Source: VFMC01 sp046331225
Lineage (GTDB): Bacteria > Actinomycetota > Acidimicrobiia > Acidimicrobiales > Ilumatobacteraceae
Length of the DNA: 64,000 nt
Reading direction: 5' to 3'
Assembly (NCBI GenBank): GCA_046331225.1
Contig: JAXLRF010000003.1
Coordinates: 310,001-374,000 of the forward strand
Part shown: positions 9,418-17,487 of the stretch, piece by piece
Layout: the number at the start of each line of letters is the position of its first letter
Position numbering within the stretch: position 1 is the first letter of the stretch
The notes under the pieces: model-generated
Seen by the model: the letters and a program-made list of their open reading frames with translations, nothing else
The model's database searches: none
Told to the model about the DNA's origin: nothing
Position numbers and translations under genes: made by a program

Positions 9418-9819
9418 ATGCAGCAGACGATCAGCGCCGCCGCCCGTGAGTTCCTGGCCGAGCGGCACCTCGCCACGCTCACCACCCTGCGCGCCGACGG
9501 CAGCCCCCACGTGGTGCCCGTCGGGTTCACGTGGGACGACGAGCGCGGTGTGGCGCGCGTGATCACCTTCGCCGGTGCGGTGAAAGCCGCCAACGCGGCG
9601 ACCGGCCCACGTGCCGCGGTGTGTCAGATCGACGGGGCGCGCTGGCTCACGATGGAGGGCCCGGTGACGGTGCGCAGCGACGCCGATTCGGTGGCTGCAG
9701 CGGTGGCTGCGTACGCGGCGCGCTATCGACCGCCGAAGGTGCGCGACGATCGCGTGGTGCTCGAGATCGACGTCGACCGGATCATGTGCAACTCGGGGTT
9801 GAAGGAGCAGCGCTCGTGA
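9418..9819 (+). CDS. PPOX-class F420/FMN-dependent enzyme
   Basis: A 133-aa split-barrel flavin/F420-binding protein. The segments FLAERHLATLTTLRADGSPH, VVPVGFTWDDE and AAVCQIDGARWLTMEGPVTV are characteristic of actinobacterial TIGR03618-like PPOX proteins, which use F420 or FMN for reductions of unknown physiological substrate. ATG 9418 was chosen because it precedes the first barrel strand at the usual distance and has a -10 box 6 nt upstream. Its stop overlaps the GTG of the DUF3052 gene. Confidence 0.8.
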   Translation: MQQTISAAAREFLAERHLATLTTLRADGSPHVVPVGFTWDDERGVARVITFAGAVKAANAATGPRAAVCQIDGARWLTMEGPVTVRSDADSVAAAVAAYAARYRPPKVRDDRVVLEIDVDRIMCNSGLKEQRS

Positions 9820-10292
9820 CCGCCGGGTACAGCGGGACGCCGCTGCCCAAGAAGCTCGGTCTCACCGGCGAGATCGTGTTCACGGTGCGGCACGCGCCCG
9901 CCGGTTTCGCCGAGCTGCTCGCGGCCGACGGCGGCACGGGCGACGCGATCTGGCAGCAGTCGTTGCTGGCGCCGCTCGACGTGGTGATCAGCTTCCACAC
10001 CCGTCGCGACCAGCTGGTGGCCGAGTGGCCGAAGCTCACCGCGCCGCTGTCGCCGGCGGGTGCCGTGTGGGTGGCGTGGCCGAAGAAGTCGTCGGGGGTC
10101 CCCACCGACATCACCGAGGACGTGTTGCGCGCCGAGCTGCTGCCGACCGGCTGGGTCGACAACAAGGTGTGCGCGATCGACGCCGAGTGGAGCGGGCTGC
10201 GGTTCGTGAAGCGCAAGGAGCTGCGCCGCCCGAAGGACGAGGCCGCTGCGGCCAAGGGCAAGCTGCGACCGGCCCCGAAGCGCGGTCGCTGA
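9816..10292 (+). CDS. DUF3052 family protein
   Basis: A 158-aa protein beginning VTAGYSGTPLPKKLG, the typical opening of DUF3052. The body has VVISFHTRRDQL and VWVAWPKKSSGVPTDITEDV, and the tail is basic (KGKLRPAPKRGR). The biochemical function of the family is unknown; it is a small soluble protein common in actinobacteria. GTG 9816 overlaps the previous stop, so the two are coupled. The 3' end meets the convergent DNA glycosylase gene, and a small palindrome (GCTGAC-G-GTCAGC, 10288-10300) covers both stop codons. Confidence 0.8.
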   Translation: MTAGYSGTPLPKKLGLTGEIVFTVRHAPAGFAELLAADGGTGDAIWQQSLLAPLDVVISFHTRRDQLVAEWPKLTAPLSPAGAVWVAWPKKSSGVPTDITEDVLRAELLPTGWVDNKVCAIDAEWSGLRFVKRKELRRPKDEAAAAKGKLRPAPKRGR

Positions 10293-10295
10293 CGG

Positions 10296-11234
10296 TCAGC
10301 CGGCGAGCGGCGGCCGACGCCAGGGCAGGTTCGACAGGAACTTCGCCGCGGCGGGGTGCGGATCCATCGCGCGGCCCTCGTGCTCGTCGTCGCCGTACAC
10401 GTCGTGCATGGTCTGCGCCGTCTCGAGCGAGCGGTGCACCTGGCAGCCCGGGCACCAGTAGAGCTGACGCTGGAACCCACTCGGCTGGCACACCTCGACG
10501 GTGTCGCCGCAGCGCGCGCAGCGCTGTCCGTTGCGGCCGTACACGGCGAGGTCGCCACGCACGAACGAACCGGGCTGGCTGATACGGGCGGTGATGCGCG
10601 GGCTGTGGCGCAGCTTCGACCGCAGCAGCGCCGCGGCGGTGGTGATCACGTACGAGCAGTCGTCGGCGTCGAGCGCCGACACCGGCGCGAACGGGTGCAG
10701 CTCGCACGCCCACAGCACCTCGCAGCGGTACACGTTGCCGATGCCGTTCGCGACGTGCTGGTCGAGCAGTGCCTCGCACACCGGGGCGAGCTGGTCGCGG
10801 TAGTGGTACAGACGGTTGATGCTCTCGTCGAGGTCGGCGTCGACGCGGCTGAGGTCGGGACCCATCGGGCCGAAGCCCGGATGACGCGACCGGTCGAATT
10901 CGCGGTAGGTCTCGACCACCGGCGCGAGGAAGCACACGGCGATCCAGTCGGCGGTGTGGATCTCGACCCGGGTCTGGTGACTCGGGCGCCGCCACCGCTC
11001 ACCGTGGCGGTACAGGTGCCAGCAGCCGCTCAGCCGGAGGTTGGTGTGCAGCACCAGCCCGTCGTCCCAGACGATCTCGAGGTGCTTGCCGTGGCTCTCG
11101 ACCCGCTCGACGATGCGGCCGAGCTCGGGTGCGGGACCCACCAACGTGGGGGCATCGAAGCGCGTGATGGCGCGACCGACCAGCGCGGTACGCAGGGCTG
11201 CTGCCGCCCGATGGATCACCTCCCCATCTGCCAC
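10296..11234 (-). CDS. Fpg/Nei-family DNA glycosylase with altered N-terminus
   Basis: A 312-aa base-excision repair enzyme. It has the conserved lysine in VESHGKHLEI, the HTNLRLSG strand, a helix-two-turn-helix region with NGIGNVYRCEVLW, and a C-terminal zinc finger (RCARCGDT...YWCPGCQ). The family normally starts M-P-E-G, with Pro2 as nucleophile and Glu3 in catalysis. Here GTG 11234 gives M-A-D-G-E. The only other nearby start, TTG 11240, gives M-H-V-A-D, also without proline. A TACTGT box 7 nt before GTG 11234 supports that start. The enzyme may act through another amine or be a binding-only homologue. Confidence 0.85.
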   Translation of the reverse strand: MADGEVIHRAAAALRTALVGRAITRFDAPTLVGPAPELGRIVERVESHGKHLEIVWDDGLVLHTNLRLSGCWHLYRHGERWRRPSHQTRVEIHTADWIAVCFLAPVVETYREFDRSRHPGFGPMGPDLSRVDADLDESINRLYHYRDQLAPVCEALLDQHVANGIGNVYRCEVLWACELHPFAPVSALDADDCSYVITTAAALLRSKLRHSPRITARISQPGSFVRGDLAVYGRNGQRCARCGDTVEVCQPSGFQRQLYWCPGCQVHRSLETAQTMHDVYGDDEHEGRAMDPHPAAAKFLSNLPWRRPPLAG

Positions 11235-11241
11235 GTGCAAA

Positions 11242-11247
11242 ACAGTA
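11242..11247 (-). promoter_or_regulatory. -10 box of the DNA glycosylase gene, probably leaderless
   Basis: TACTGT on the minus strand lies 7 nt before GTG 11234. It favours this codon over TTG 11240, which would leave only 1 nt. Confidence 0.4.
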
Positions 11248-11298
11248 ACGAGCCCGCTTGTGCGATCGCGCGATACCCCGCGCGGCCTGCTTTTCGCC

Positions 11299-11304
11299 TA
11301 GCGT
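11299..11304 (+). promoter_or_regulatory. -10 box before the acidic-repeat protein gene
   Basis: TAGCGT lies 8 nt before ATG 11313, again consistent with a leaderless transcript. Confidence 0.4.
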
Positions 11305-11312
11305 TCGTCCCC

Positions 11313-11828
11313 ATGGGCGAGGCTCCCGATCCTTCCGACGCGCCTCGTCGCGACCCCGCACCCGACGCTGAAGCTCCGGTCGAGCTGGAGGTCGAACGCG
11401 AGGTCGAGGTCGAGACGGATCCCGACGACGAACTCGACGACGAACTCGACGACGAACTCGACGACGAACTCGCCGACGAACGCGCCGACGAACGCGCCAC
11501 GGAGCGTGACGACGAGCCGGCGGGCGACCTGCCGTTCGACGCCGGCGGCGACACCGCGTCGAAGATCGCCCACGCCCGGCAGCGCCACGGCCTCGCGGGC
11601 GGGATGCTGGCCGCCGGCATGTTCGGCATCGACCAGGTGGTCAACGGTCGCAAGCCACGCGAGGAGGCACCGATCGTGGTGGCCTCGAACAGCGAGCCGG
11701 TCGACGTCGACACCGACGGCATCACCGTGCCCCTCGACGACGAGTCGGGGCTGGCGGTCGTGGCGCCGCCCCAGCCGCGCACCCCGCCCCGCACCGCGCC
11801 CTCGGGCAAGCGGCGGCGGTGGCGATGA
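11313..11828 (+). CDS. Acidic repeat-containing protein of unknown function
   Basis: A 171-aa protein with a highly acidic first half (Glu/Asp/Val stretches, then four DDEL repeats and two ADER repeats). The middle is conserved-looking (SKIAHARQRHGLAGGMLAAG followed by MFGIDQVVNGRKPRE) and the tail is basic (SGKRRRWR). The middle segment is probably the functional part; similar small actinobacterial proteins are annotated only as hypothetical. It has no signal peptide. Its stop overlaps the ATG of the secreted subtilase downstream (ATGA), so the two are likely co-translated. Confidence 0.7.
   Translation: MGEAPDPSDAPRRDPAPDAEAPVELEVEREVEVETDPDDELDDELDDELDDELADERADERATERDDEPAGDLPFDAGGDTASKIAHARQRHGLAGGMLAAGMFGIDQVVNGRKPREEAPIVVASNSEPVDVDTDGITVPLDDESGLAVVAPPQPRTPPRTAPSGKRRRWR
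11424..11495 (+). repeat. Tandem 12-bp repeats coding DDEL/ADER
   Basis: Four identical copies of GACGACGAACTC (11424-11471) are followed by two copies of GCCGACGAACGC (11472-11495). Perfect copy identity indicates recent expansion, and the copy number may vary between strains without breaking the frame. Confidence 0.85.
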
Positions 11829-14641
11829 CGCGCGCCCGTCAGGTCTCGCCGGTGTCGGTCGCGCTGGCGCTCGCCGCGCTGGTCGTCGCCGCCCCCGGCC
11901 TCGCCGCGGCCGACACGCCCGCGCCCGTCCCGGCGGCCGACGGCGACCGGATCACCGACCCGGCGCTGCTCGACCAACTCGACTCGGCCGGCCCCGGCGA
12001 CCGCCTGGTGGTCGAGATCGTCACCGATGACGTGGCCACGGCACGCGCCGAGGCGATCGGGCTCGGCGGCATCGTGGTCGGCTCGGTGCCCGGCGAGGTG
12101 CTGCAGGTGTCGGTGCCCGCCGCACACGTCGACGAGCTCGCCGCACAGGTCGACGCCGACGCGGTCCGCAAGCCCCTCGTCGCCAACCGGCCCGTCACGG
12201 GCACCGTCGAGGTCGATCGCCGGCTCGAGTTCGGCCCCACCGCGGGCGAGAACATCGCGATCACCAACGCGCAGGCCTGGCACGACGCAGGCATCAAGGG
12301 CGGCGGGGTGAAGGTCGGCATCGTCGACTTCTTCGACCTCACGCTCTGGAACACGCTCGAGCACGGTCCGCTCCCGGCGAGCAACCACCGCTTCTGCCTC
12401 GACACCTCGGGCTCGGGGTTCTGCTCGACAGGCCCGGGTGGCGCCGGCGAGGAGCACGGCGTCGCGGTCGCCGAAGTCGTCAAGGACATGGCGCCCGACG
12501 CCGAGCTGTGGCTCGCCACCGTCGGCACGTCGAGCGACCTGCGCGCTGCGATCGACTGGTTCGCCGCCAACGGCGTCTCGATCATGACCCGCTCGCTCGG
12601 CGCCGCCTACGACGGCCCGGGCGACGGCACCGGTCCGCTCGGCGCGGTCGTCGACTATGCGGCCACCAAGGGCATCACCTGGTTCAACAGCACCGGCAAC
12701 GACGCGGCCGGTTCGTACGGCCGCTACAGCGAGGGCGTCGACGCCGGCGGCTACGTCGACTTCCTGGCCGGTCCGGGTGTGGACACCACGCTGTACGTCG
12801 CCGGCGGCAACAGCAGCTGCATCGGATTCGACGGCATCCGTTGGAACGACTGGAACAAGCCGGCCGCACAGACCGCCGACTACCAGATCGAGTTCTACGA
12901 CCTCGGCGGCCGACTGGTCGACACGATCAACGACCGCCAGGTGCTGGGCGCCCCGCCGCTCGAGGCCGCCGACGTGTACACCTGCCTGTTCAGCGCGCTC
13001 AACGTCAAGATCCGGCGGCTCGCCACCGGCGGCGACCCGCGACCCGACGTCGTCGAGGTCGCCCTGTTCGACGGCGAGCTCGAGTACAGCCAGGTTGCGT
13101 ACAGCGCGGCCAAGCCCGTGGTCGACTCGGCCAACCCGTCGCTCGTGGCGGTGGGTGCGGTCGATCCCGCCGCAGGGTCGGCCATCGGCTCGTACTCGTC
13201 GCAGGGCCCCACCAACGACGGTCGCGTCAAGCCCGACGTCAGCGCGCCCAGTTGTGTGCGCAACAGCATCTACAGCCAGGCGCGCGGCTACGGCGTCGGC
13301 GCCTGCTTCAACGGCACCAGCGCGGCGTCGCCGTCGGCCGCGGGCCTCGCCGCTCTGCTGTACGGCCGCGGCCTCGCGGCGAGCGGACCCCACCTCGCCG
13401 CGTTGGTGAAGCACCTCGTGGTCGACCTGGGCACGCCCGGCGCCGACGATGCGTTCGGCACCGGACGTCTGCAACTGCCGGCGGCGCCACCCCCGGCGAT
13501 CGACACCCGCCCGGCGCAGTACACCGCGCTCGCCACCCCGGTGCGCGTGCTCGACACCCGGGCCGCGACCGCCACGGCGGGCGCACCCGTCGGTCCGCAC
13601 CCGCGCTTCACCGTCATCGACCTACCGCTGCCGGTGTCGGGTGCGTCGGCCGTGGCGGTCAACGTGATCTCCACCGACACCGCCGCGCCGGGGTACGTGC
13701 AGACCCTGCCCACGCTCGAGGGCGCACTCGGCACCTCGTCCACGCTCAACGTGGCCGTCGCCGGCCAGGTGCAACCCAACTTCGCGATCGTGCCCGTCGG
13801 CGCGAACAACTCGATCACGCTGTACCTGTTCGCCGGCGGCAACGTGGTGGTCGACCTGCTCGGCACGTTCGCCCCGGCGGCCGCTGGTCCGATCGCGGCC
13901 GGGCGCTTCGTCGCCGTCGACCCGGTGCGTGTGCTCGACACCCGACCCGAGTCGAACGGTCCGGTGCCCCCGGGGTGGACGACGCACCGCCCGGGTGCCG
14001 GCGAGACGGTCCGGGTCACCGGCATCCCCGCCGGAGCGTCGGCCGCCGTGGTGAACGTGGTGGCCGACCAGGCCGTGGGTGCCGGCTTCGTGCGCGCGCA
14101 GGCCACCGGCGGCATCACGCCCAACACCTCGAGCGGCAACTACGTCGCCGGGCTCGCATCGGGCACGCTCAGCATCGTCCCCGTCGGCGCCGACGGCACG
14201 ATCAGCGTGTTCACCTCCAACGGCACCCATCTCGTCGTCGACCTGATGGGCTACGTCACCGGACCCACCAGCACGCCCGGGCGGGACGGCCTGCTGGTGC
14301 CGCTCAGCCCGACCCGGCTGTACGACAGCCGCCAGGGAGCGGGCGTGCACCAGACGCTCACGAGCCGGGTGGTTCAGGTGACGGGTGGGATGGTGCCCGC
14401 CGGCGCGTCGGCCGTGTCGATGAACCTGACCTCCGACGCGGCTGCCGGGGCGGGCTACCTGACGGTGTTCCCGGCCGACCGCGCGCAACCGGTGATCTCG
14501 AACCTCAACTATCCCGCGATCGACCCGCGGGCCAACGCCGGCATGGTGCGCCTGTCCACCGCCGGTGCCCTGAATACGTTCGTCAACCAGACGACGCATG
14601 TCATCATCGACGTGAACGGCTACTTCACAGGACCCACGTGA
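11825..14641 (+). CDS. Secreted subtilisin-like (S8) serine protease with three LDTR repeats
   Basis: A 938-aa exported protein. Residues 1-30 form a Sec signal peptide (VALALAALVVAAPGLAAADT). The S8 catalytic triad is visible as Asp168 (KVGIVDFFD), His211 (GEEHGVAV) and Ser499 (FNGTSAASPSAAG). The long Asp-Ser span indicates an inserted beta-rich domain. After about residue 560 come three copies of the roughly 125-aa module that opens PVRVLDTR / PVRVLDTR / PTRLYDSR and closes with VVVDLLGTF-like strands; this module is common on surface proteins of Acidimicrobiia and relatives and probably anchors or binds glycans. The role is presumably degradation of extracellular protein or peptides. Confidence 0.88.
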   Translation: MTRARQVSPVSVALALAALVVAAPGLAAADTPAPVPAADGDRITDPALLDQLDSAGPGDRLVVEIVTDDVATARAEAIGLGGIVVGSVPGEVLQVSVPAAHVDELAAQVDADAVRKPLVANRPVTGTVEVDRRLEFGPTAGENIAITNAQAWHDAGIKGGGVKVGIVDFFDLTLWNTLEHGPLPASNHRFCLDTSGSGFCSTGPGGAGEEHGVAVAEVVKDMAPDAELWLATVGTSSDLRAAIDWFAANGVSIMTRSLGAAYDGPGDGTGPLGAVVDYAATKGITWFNSTGNDAAGSYGRYSEGVDAGGYVDFLAGPGVDTTLYVAGGNSSCIGFDGIRWNDWNKPAAQTADYQIEFYDLGGRLVDTINDRQVLGAPPLEAADVYTCLFSALNVKIRRLATGGDPRPDVVEVALFDGELEYSQVAYSAAKPVVDSANPSLVAVGAVDPAAGSAIGSYSSQGPTNDGRVKPDVSAPSCVRNSIYSQARGYGVGACFNGTSAASPSAAGLAALLYGRGLAASGPHLAALVKHLVVDLGTPGADDAFGTGRLQLPAAPPPAIDTRPAQYTALATPVRVLDTRAATATAGAPVGPHPRFTVIDLPLPVSGASAVAVNVISTDTAAPGYVQTLPTLEGALGTSSTLNVAVAGQVQPNFAIVPVGANNSITLYLFAGGNVVVDLLGTFAPAAAGPIAAGRFVAVDPVRVLDTRPESNGPVPPGWTTHRPGAGETVRVTGIPAGASAAVVNVVADQAVGAGFVRAQATGGITPNTSSGNYVAGLASGTLSIVPVGADGTISVFTSNGTHLVVDLMGYVTGPTSTPGRDGLLVPLSPTRLYDSRQGAGVHQTLTSRVVQVTGGMVPAGASAVSMNLTSDAAAGAGYLTVFPADRAQPVISNLNYPAIDPRANAGMVRLSTAGALNTFVNQTTHVIIDVNGYFTGPT

Positions 14642-15174
14642 GCGATCAACTCGACATCAAGACCGGCTGGCTCGACAACGAGACCCTGCGCAACATCCGG
14701 GCCAACGTGCCGCTCGTGTACGTCGACGCCATCCCCGTACGCGTCGACGACCTCGGGCGCGTCACGCGCGTGGGGCTGCTGCTCCGCCAGGCGGCCGACG
14801 GTTCGCTCAGCCGCATGGTGGTGAGCGGACGCGTGCTGTTCGGCGAGCGCATCCGCGACGCGCTGCTGCGCCATCTCGAGAAGGACCTCGGTCCGGTGGC
14901 GCTGCCCCAGATCCCGCCGAACCCGTCGCCGTTCACGGTGGCCGAGTACTTCCCCGATCCCGAGGTGAGCGGGTTCCACGACCCGCGGCACCACGCCGTG
15001 AGTCTCGCCTACATGGTGCCGGTCGCCGGCGACTGCCAGCCCACCCAGGAGGCGCTCGACCTGGTGTGGTACACGCCGGCCGAGGCCGTCGGCGAGGCCG
15101 TGCGCCGCGAGATGACCCAGGGTCACGACCGGTTGCTGCGGCTCGGCCTGGCGTCGGTGGGCGCCCTCCCCTGA
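14638..15174 (+). CDS. NUDIX-like DUF4916 protein
   Basis: A 178-aa protein. The segments WLDNETLRNIRANVPLVYVD, GLLLRQAADGSLSRMVVSGR and the C-terminal TPAEAVGEAV match the DUF4916 group, related in fold to NUDIX hydrolases. I see no complete NUDIX box (GX5EX7REUXEEXGU), so hydrolase activity is doubtful. GTG 14638 overlaps the stop of the upstream protease gene (GTGA), although the proteins are probably functionally unrelated: one is secreted and the other cytosolic. Confidence 0.75.
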   Translation: MSDQLDIKTGWLDNETLRNIRANVPLVYVDAIPVRVDDLGRVTRVGLLLRQAADGSLSRMVVSGRVLFGERIRDALLRHLEKDLGPVALPQIPPNPSPFTVAEYFPDPEVSGFHDPRHHAVSLAYMVPVAGDCQPTQEALDLVWYTPAEAVGEAVRREMTQGHDRLLRLGLASVGALP

Positions 15175-15184
15175 TCGTCGCGCC

Positions 15185-15227
15185 CCGGATCGCCCGGATC
15201 GCCCGGATCGCCGGGTGGCCGGCCACC
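15185..15227. repeat. Three 9-bp direct repeats and a 14-bp palindrome
   Basis: CCGGATCGC occurs three times in tandem (15185-15211), followed by the perfect palindrome GGTGGCCGGCCACC (15214-15227). They lie just after the DUF4916 gene. The palindrome could terminate its transcript; the repeats have no obvious role. Confidence 0.5.
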
Positions 15228-15347
15228 GAGCGTGAGCGATCCTGACCGATCCACAAGGTCCGGGCAAGAAGGGTCATCTCCGCCGCACGAGCGGCCGATG
15301 CCTCCTCCGTCACACGTGGCGGGCACGGAGACAACGGAGAACCACAG

Positions 15348-16667
15348 ATGACTGCACCGTCCACGCCGTCCACCCGACGTCGAGCCGGCCGGCTCGGCGC
15401 GCTCGGCTCGATCACCGTGATGGCCGGCCTGTTCGCCGGCACCGGTGGCCTCGCGCACGCCCAGACCGCGAGCGCCCCGCCCGCCGAACCGACGACCACC
15501 ACCGTGGCGCCGGCCGATCCGTCCGCACCGACGGCACCGACACCCGATCCCTCCGCGCCCGTGGCCGTGCCGTCGTCGTTCAGCCTGCCGCTGTTCGGCG
15601 CGCCGCTGTCGGTCGACATCACCACCGGTCCCGGTGGCTCGCTCGCGAGCGTGACGCTCAACCCGGCCGACGGCATGACCGCCGTCGTCGACCGCCCCAA
15701 CAAGGTCGCGTTCGTCAACGACGCCGGCACCGCCAAGGTGGTCGTGTCGTCGAAGCACGGCGGTCAGCGCGTCGAAGCCCGCGTCGGCTCGTTCGACGAC
15801 CTGCTGAACGTGCCCGGCGGCTGGACCGGCGAGGTGTTCCCCGGGGTGACCGGTGGCGTGTCGTTCCAGGTGACCGGCGACGCGTCGGCACCCGGGCTCG
15901 AGGTGCTCTCGATCGACGGTCCCGGCACCGCCGGCGAGGTGGAGAGCGGCTCGTGGACCGGCGACGACGGCGAGGTGGAGGCCGGCGCCAAGGTGCGCAT
16001 CGACTTCTCGCAGGACGGACAGCACCGCTGGCTGACCATCGGCGTCGAGGCCGACACCCACGCCGACGGCACCACCAGCGCCCGGATCCGGATCTCGCTG
16101 TCGAAGCTGCGCACCGGGTTCAGCGAGGTGACCCCCGGGACCGAGGGCACGTGGAGCGGCCTGCTCTGCGACGGCACCACGGCCAGCATCGGCTACACCG
16201 TCGGCGACGGCACCCTGACGCTCGGCACGATCACCCCCGAGCCCACCCGCCAACGGACCGAGGGCAACTCCGTCGAGGTGCGCTTCGGCGGCGGCGAGAA
16301 GGTGCGCATCATGCTCCGCACCACCGACGCCGGCCTCGCCGTGAAGGTCGACGAGCAGATCCGCTGCCGCGACCTGCCGGCCCCGGTGGTCAACACACCG
16401 GTTCAGGAGCCCGCCGACGATGCCGATGACTCCGGTCATGAAGGCGATCACGGCTCCGACGAGGGACGCGAGGGTCGTGGCGACGGCAACGGCCGTCACG
16501 GCGGCAACGGCGGCAACGGTCGGGACGGCGGCAACGGCCGTCACGGCGGCAACGGCGGCAACGGCGGCACCACGACCACGACGGCTGCGCCCACCACGAC
16601 CGCTGCACCGGTCGTCACCGCGGCGCCCGAGCCCACCGTCGCTCCCGACGGGGCCACGGGTGGCTGA
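15348..16667 (+). CDS. Secreted protein with Gly/Asn/His-rich C-terminal repeats
   Basis: A 439-aa exported protein of unknown function. An RR-containing signal peptide is visible (RRRAGRLGALGSITVMAGLF, cleavage after AHAQ), then a Thr/Pro-rich spacer and a beta-rich domain (about 85-345). The C-terminus is low-complexity: acidic (DDADDSGHEGDHG), then Gly-Asn-His repeats, then Thr/Ala/Pro. An upstream GGAG nine bases before ATG 15348 is a proper ribosome site, unlike most genes here. The glycine-rich tail suggests a cell-surface or matrix role. The downstream lipoprotein gene overlaps its stop by 8 bp. Confidence 0.75.
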   Translation: MTAPSTPSTRRRAGRLGALGSITVMAGLFAGTGGLAHAQTASAPPAEPTTTTVAPADPSAPTAPTPDPSAPVAVPSSFSLPLFGAPLSVDITTGPGGSLASVTLNPADGMTAVVDRPNKVAFVNDAGTAKVVVSSKHGGQRVEARVGSFDDLLNVPGGWTGEVFPGVTGGVSFQVTGDASAPGLEVLSIDGPGTAGEVESGSWTGDDGEVEAGAKVRIDFSQDGQHRWLTIGVEADTHADGTTSARIRISLSKLRTGFSEVTPGTEGTWSGLLCDGTTASIGYTVGDGTLTLGTITPEPTRQRTEGNSVEVRFGGGEKVRIMLRTTDAGLAVKVDEQIRCRDLPAPVVNTPVQEPADDADDSGHEGDHGSDEGREGRGDGNGRHGGNGGNGRDGGNGRHGGNGGNGGTTTTTAAPTTTAAPVVTAAPEPTVAPDGATGG

Positions 16668-17400
16668 CCGGCGACACGCCGGCCACCGCACCACCGTCTC
16701 ACGCCTCTCGCTCGTGCTCACCGCCACCGCACTGGTGGCGGTGAGTGCCTGCAGCGAACCCGACGACTCGGGCGTCGGTGACGCCACGGTGATCACCCTC
16801 GGCGTCGAGGCCACCGACACGCCGATCACCGAGACCGCACCGGCCGAGACGATCGCGGTCACCGTGCCGGCATCGACCGTCGCAGCCACCGTGCCCGTCG
16901 ACGGCGCGGCGATGCTCGCCCAGGCGCTCGACGGCGTCGCGGCCGGGTTCCACTTCCGCACGAGCGTGACGGTCGCGGGCGCCGAGGTGCTCGTGGCCGA
17001 GGGCGACCGCGTGGGTGACGGCACCCGGCTCACCATCTGGTCGAGCGGCACCAGCGTCGCCTACGTGATCACGCCCGCCGGCAGTTGGGTGTTCCCGGAG
17101 GGCGGCGAGTGGGAGGCGCTCGACTCGGCACCGGCCACCACCGACCCGCTACAGGCGCTGCGCAACGCCACGGCGGTGAGCGGCACCAGCGTCGACGGCG
17201 TGAACGCCACCTTGGTGGCCACCGTCGCCGCCAACGCGCTCGGCGTGCCGTCCGACGGCACCGCCGACGTGCAGGTGCTCGTCAGCGGCCCGACGTTGCA
17301 GGAGGTGTCGTACGACGCTCCGGTCGACGGCCAGACAGCATCGGTGCGCTCGGTGTTCTCGCCGGTCGTCGACGCCACACCGGTGACCGCACCCGCCTGA
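16660..17400 (+). CDS. Putative lipoprotein, LppX/LprG-like
   Basis: A 246-aa exported lipoprotein. The signal peptide ends in a lipobox (LVAVSAC, Cys about residue 26), followed by a Thr-rich linker and a domain of about 170 residues. Its pattern (FHFRTSVTVAGAEVLVAEGD, WSSGTSVAYVITPAGSWV, DVQVLVSGPT) recalls the LppX/LprAFG-type lipid-carrier fold seen in mycobacteria. That similarity is by pattern only. GTG 16660 overlaps the end of the preceding secreted-protein gene, implying an operon. Confidence 0.65.
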   Translation: MADRRHAGHRTTVSRLSLVLTATALVAVSACSEPDDSGVGDATVITLGVEATDTPITETAPAETIAVTVPASTVAATVPVDGAAMLAQALDGVAAGFHFRTSVTVAGAEVLVAEGDRVGDGTRLTIWSSGTSVAYVITPAGSWVFPEGGEWEALDSAPATTDPLQALRNATAVSGTSVDGVNATLVATVAANALGVPSDGTADVQVLVSGPTLQEVSYDAPVDGQTASVRSVFSPVVDATPVTAPA

Positions 17401-17414
17401 CCGATCACGCGCTC

Positions 17415-17454
17415 GCGGGACGGTGACGCTCTTCACGGGCGCCCACCGTCCCGC
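17415..17454. terminator. Hairpin with an 11-bp perfect stem
   Basis: GCGGGACGGTG (17415-17425) pairs perfectly with CACCGTCCCGC (17444-17454) across an 18-nt loop. It lies between the lipoprotein gene and the next operon, so termination is likely. The outer ends (GCGGGA/TCCCGC) are the same as those of the nested palindromes at 24743 and 24805. Confidence 0.6.
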
Positions 17455-17475
17455 GTTCGCCCTGCCGGCGACCGG

Positions 17476-17481
17476 TACCCT
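17476..17481 (+). promoter_or_regulatory. -10 box of the ATPase pair, probably leaderless
   Basis: TACCCT sits 6 nt before GTG 17488 and supports that start. Confidence 0.4.
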
Positions 17482-17487
17482 CGGCTC

